From Lentzea sp. NBRC 102530 (GTDB lineage: Bacteria; Actinomycetota; Actinomycetes; Mycobacteriales; Pseudonocardiaceae), in the NCBI RefSeq assembly GCF_030269365.1, contig NZ_BSTF01000007.1:1-64000 (forward strand): a stretch of DNA of 64,000 bases, read 5' to 3'. A program made the position numbers and the translations under genes. Below, in pieces: positions 61,602-64,000 of the stretch. The first letter of the stretch is position 1, and every line of letters starts with the position of its first letter. The notes beneath the pieces were generated by a model. That model searched no databases. It worked only from the letters and a program-made list of their open reading frames with translations, and was not told where the DNA came from.

Positions 61602-63359
61602 TCATCCGCCGTGTTCGCCGGTGAGCAACTGGGTCGTGGCGAACTCGGCGTACAAGGGGTCGCTCACGACGAGTTCGTCATGCGTGCCGCTGGCCCGCAC
61701 GGTGCCGTTGTCGAGCACCACGATCCGGTCCGCCCGCGTCACCGTCGACAGCCGGTGCGCCACCACCAGCACCGTCATCGTCTTCGCCGCGATGGTGACC
61801 ACGTCCCTGATCGCCGTCTCGTTCAGGGCGTCCAGCTGCGAGGTGATCTCGTCGAGCAGCAGCACCCGCGGCCTGCTGATCAACGCGCGGGCGAGCGCGA
61901 CCCGTTGCCGCTCACCGCCGGACAGGAAGGTGCCGCGGTGCCCGACCGGCGTGTCCAGCCCCGCGGGCAACCGGTCGACCAGCGAGTCCAGCCTCGTCTG
62001 CGCCACGACGTCGCGGACCTCCTCGTCCGTCGCGTCCGGCCGGCCGTAGACGAGGTTCTCGCGCAACGAACCGGACAGCAGTGGCGCGTCCTGCTCGACG
62101 TACCCGATGCCGGCGCGCAGCTCCGCCAGGTCCCAGTCCGCCAGATCGCGGCCGTCCAGGCGGATGTGCCCCGAGTCCGGTTCGTAGAACCGCTCGAGCA
62201 GTGCGAACAGGGTGGACTTGCCCGCGCCGGACGGACCGACGAAGGCCGTCATGCCCGACGCGGGGACGTCGACGCTCACGCCGCGCAGGACCTCCGGCAG
62301 GTCGGGGCCGTACCGGAAGCGCACGCCGGAGAGGCTGAGGTGTGCGGAACCCTGCCCGGCGGGCCTGACACCGACGGACGTGCCGGTGCCGGTGGGTTCG
62401 GTCCGCATCCGCTCGACCTCGCCGAGCCTGCGCACCGCGGCGAACCCGACCTGCAGCTTGCTGCCGGCGTGCAGGACCTGCCCGATCGGTTCCTCCAGGA
62501 AGAACAGGAACAACAGGAACGCCACCAGGGTGGACAGCGGGATCGCCCCGGTCGCGACGCGCGCGCCGCCGACGCCGAGCACGGCCAGGAACGACGCCTG
62601 CACCGCGAGACCGTTGAAGCCGTGCACCAACGCCTCCCAGCGCGCGGAACGGACACCGGCACGCCAGGCGTCCTCGGTTCCGCGTTCGATGGCGGCGAGT
62701 TCCCTGGTCTCGGCGCCGGCGGCCTTGACGGTGCGGAACGCGCCGAGCACCCGTTCCAGCCGTGCACCGGTCTCACCGACCGCGCTCTGAGCGGCGTGGG
62801 AGGCCTTCTCGATCATCGGCATGCCCGCGAGTGCCAGCAGCGCCACGACCGCGAGCACGGCCAGGGTGATGCCCAGCAGGACGAGGTCCATCGCGCCCAT
62901 CATCACGACCATGACCGCCGTCGTCGCCGAGCCGGTGACCAGGCCGACGAGAGCGTGCGTGCACACCTCGCGCAGCAAAGTCGTGTCACCGGTGAACCGG
63001 GACAGCAGATCGCCCGGCTCGGCCCGCTGGAACTCCGGCACCCGCAACGAGAGCAGGCGACCGGCCAGCCGTTTCCTGGCGCCCAGCACGACCGACTCGG
63101 CGGCGCGCTCGAGCAGGTAGTTGCCGGCCATCGCGATCACGGCACCGGTCAGCGCGAGGCAGACCAGCAACACCAGCAGGCCGGTGATCCCGCCACCCGC
63201 CCCCAGGCGGTCCACCAGTTCCTTGGCCGCCAACGGCAGCGCGGCGGCGGCGAGACCGCTCAGCAGGACGAGCAACCCTCCACAGAGGATGGTGCGCCGC
63301 TGCGGTCTGGCGTACCCCAGCAGGGTTCGCAAGGTCGTGCGATCGATCGGGGTGCGCAC
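61602..63359 (-). CDS. ABC exporter, fused permease-ATPase (type I)
   Basis: This 585-residue half-transporter has six membrane helices (about 20-290, LLGYARPQRRTILCGGLLVLL...) and an ATPase domain with Walker A GPSGAGKST, signature LSGGERQRVALA and Walker B VLLLDEITSQLD. It works as a homodimer exporting lipids, drugs or peptides. The start is the GTG at 63359, with GGAG 9 nt upstream; the frame stays open to 63458. There is no C39 peptidase domain. The partly visible gene at the right edge (about 450 bp upstream, same strand) may belong to the same unit. Confidence 0.9.
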   Translation of the reverse strand: MRTPIDRTTLRTLLGYARPQRRTILCGGLLVLLSGLAAAALPLAAKELVDRLGAGGGITGLLVLLVCLALTGAVIAMAGNYLLERAAESVVLGARKRLAGRLLSLRVPEFQRAEPGDLLSRFTGDTTLLREVCTHALVGLVTGSATTAVMVVMMGAMDLVLLGITLAVLAVVALLALAGMPMIEKASHAAQSAVGETGARLERVLGAFRTVKAAGAETRELAAIERGTEDAWRAGVRSARWEALVHGFNGLAVQASFLAVLGVGGARVATGAIPLSTLVAFLLFLFFLEEPIGQVLHAGSKLQVGFAAVRRLGEVERMRTEPTGTGTSVGVRPAGQGSAHLSLSGVRFRYGPDLPEVLRGVSVDVPASGMTAFVGPSGAGKSTLFALLERFYEPDSGHIRLDGRDLADWDLAELRAGIGYVEQDAPLLSGSLRENLVYGRPDATDEEVRDVVAQTRLDSLVDRLPAGLDTPVGHRGTFLSGGERQRVALARALISRPRVLLLDEITSQLDALNETAIRDVVTIAAKTMTVLVVAHRLSTVTRADRIVVLDNGTVRASGTHDELVVSDPLYAEFATTQLLTGEHGG

Positions 63360-63813
63360 GGGAAACAACTCCGTCTTGTCCGGTGGTGAACGCGAAGCGC
63401 GATCCGGGCAGGCGGAAGCGCCGCCGCGGACCGGCGTCTCGATCCTCGGCCCCACCACCGCTCGGCGGCACCCGTGGACCGGCTGGGTCCTCCAGCCGGG
63501 CGGCCGGGTGACGGCAGCCGGTCAGGGGATGCCGGGCGCCACCGCCGTGGAAATCGGCACCTGCGAGTCGGTGGGCACGGGCGCCGGGCCGACAGGCAGG
63601 CGAACGACATGACCCGCTGCGCGAGTGGGCTGTGGTCGATCAGGCCGAGCTGCCGATGATCGGCGACGGCGGTCGCCCGACCAGGCCGAGCCGCCAACGA
63701 TCGGCGACGGCGGTCGCCCGACACCAGCCTTGACGGGTGCGGCTGCTGATCCGCTCAGCAGAACCGGCGGGATCGCAGAGCCGATCCCGTCCGTTCCCCG
63801 TCAGATCAGTCGG
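63360..63813. repeat. Intergenic region with a 41-bp tandem duplication
   Basis: No gene was found. CAGGCCGAGC...GGTCGCCCGAC is present twice in tandem at 63641-63681 and 63682-63722 with few differences. The duplicate contains GATCGGCGACGGCGG. It could be a recent slippage product or paired binding sites; nothing distinguishes these. Confidence 0.6.
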
Positions 63814-64000
63814 TCACTCGTCCTCCACCTCGGTCGACGCCTCCGAGGCGGCCTCTGCGGCGGCATCACCGCCGGCGCCACCGTCTCCGGTGTCACCGCC
63901 GGTCGTGACGCTGTGGTTGGCCGCGTCGCCGGAGGTTCCCGTCGACGTGGTGCCCGAGTGACCGGAGCCGGTGCCGGTCAGGCAGGTGGAGTAGACGCAC
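63814..64000 (-). CDS. C-terminal end of an unidentified Ser/Thr/Gly-rich protein (cut by window edge)
   Basis: The last 61 codons of a minus-strand gene end at TGA (63814-63816). The visible part reads CVYSTCLTGTGSGHSG, then Thr/Gly-rich segments (TTSTGTSGDAANHSV) and an acidic Ala/Glu end (AAEAASEASTEVEDE). The start lies outside. It has two Cys five residues apart, no hydrophobic stretch and high GC3, so it is probably translated. It may be a secreted or cell-surface tail, or a Thr-rich peptide precursor. Confidence 0.6.
   Translation of the reverse strand, partial: CVYSTCLTGTGSGHSGTTSTGTSGDAANHSVTTGGDTGDGGAGGDAAAEAASEASTEVEDE

Overview
The window is chromosomal DNA from a high-GC, filamentous actinomycete. 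The base composition, the many GTG and TTG starts, the chains of 4-bp ATGA/GTGA overlaps, CBM2-bearing secreted enzymes, SpoOM and F420-type enzymes all point that way. The mix of gene families resembles Pseudonocardiaceae such as Lentzea, Saccharothrix or Actinosynnema, but that placement is inference. No rRNA, tRNA, CRISPR array, integrase or insertion sequence was recognised.

Region 1 (1-19,600) starts with the 5' part of clpC. Next is a minus-strand operon (about 11.76 kb down to 0.77 kb) that is a complete enediyne core cassette in the classical order: E3 (DUF1702), E4 (UnbV/FG-GAP), E5 (UnbU), the iterative enediyne PKS and its E10-type thioesterase. A small membrane protein and an HxlR regulator end it. 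To its right are an adenosine-deaminase-family enzyme, an NDP-sugar C-methyltransferase on a leaderless promoter, a membrane protein, a TldD/TldE protease pair, a second methyltransferase, a 59-codon ORF and a paralogue of the first membrane protein. Most other warhead genes known from enediyne clusters are absent.

Region 2 (19,700-33,400) has a SulP transporter with its ArsR regulator and a 38-bp palindromic operator. A xylan-degradation set follows: GH10 xylanase-CBM2, GH43-CBM6, CE1-like esterase-CBM2, and a ThuA/Gfo-Idh-MocA pair. Then come a protein made of four cold-shock domains and a membrane Ser/Thr kinase whose outer part is a cellulose/xylan-type CBM2.

Region 3 (33,400-47,640) is the most notable part: a RiPP locus combining two chemistries. 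The minus-strand operon encodes a daptide set (RiPP recognition protein, methyltransferase, class III aminotransferase, alcohol-dehydrogenase-type enzyme, YcaO protein, intramembrane metalloprotease), an ABC exporter and a two-component system. The divergent plus-strand operon encodes two short precursors that share a leader motif and end in Thr, a 2-TM peptide, and a class V lanthipeptide set (LanK-like kinase, HopA1-type LanY, LLM-type reductase LanJ). Together they could make dehydrated, partly reduced and possibly lanthionine-bridged peptides with an aminated, N-methylated C-terminus.

Region 4 (47,640-64,000) is ordinary accessory and regulatory DNA: a GH78 rhamnosidase under a LacI-type operator, VanZ, an SDR/MerR divergent pair, an aldo/keto reductase with an internal duplication, an F420-type oxidoreductase/TetR pair, an epoxide hydrolase, SpoOM, a DUF418 membrane protein, a second two-component system, an ABC exporter and the C-terminal end of a Ser/Thr/Gly-rich protein.
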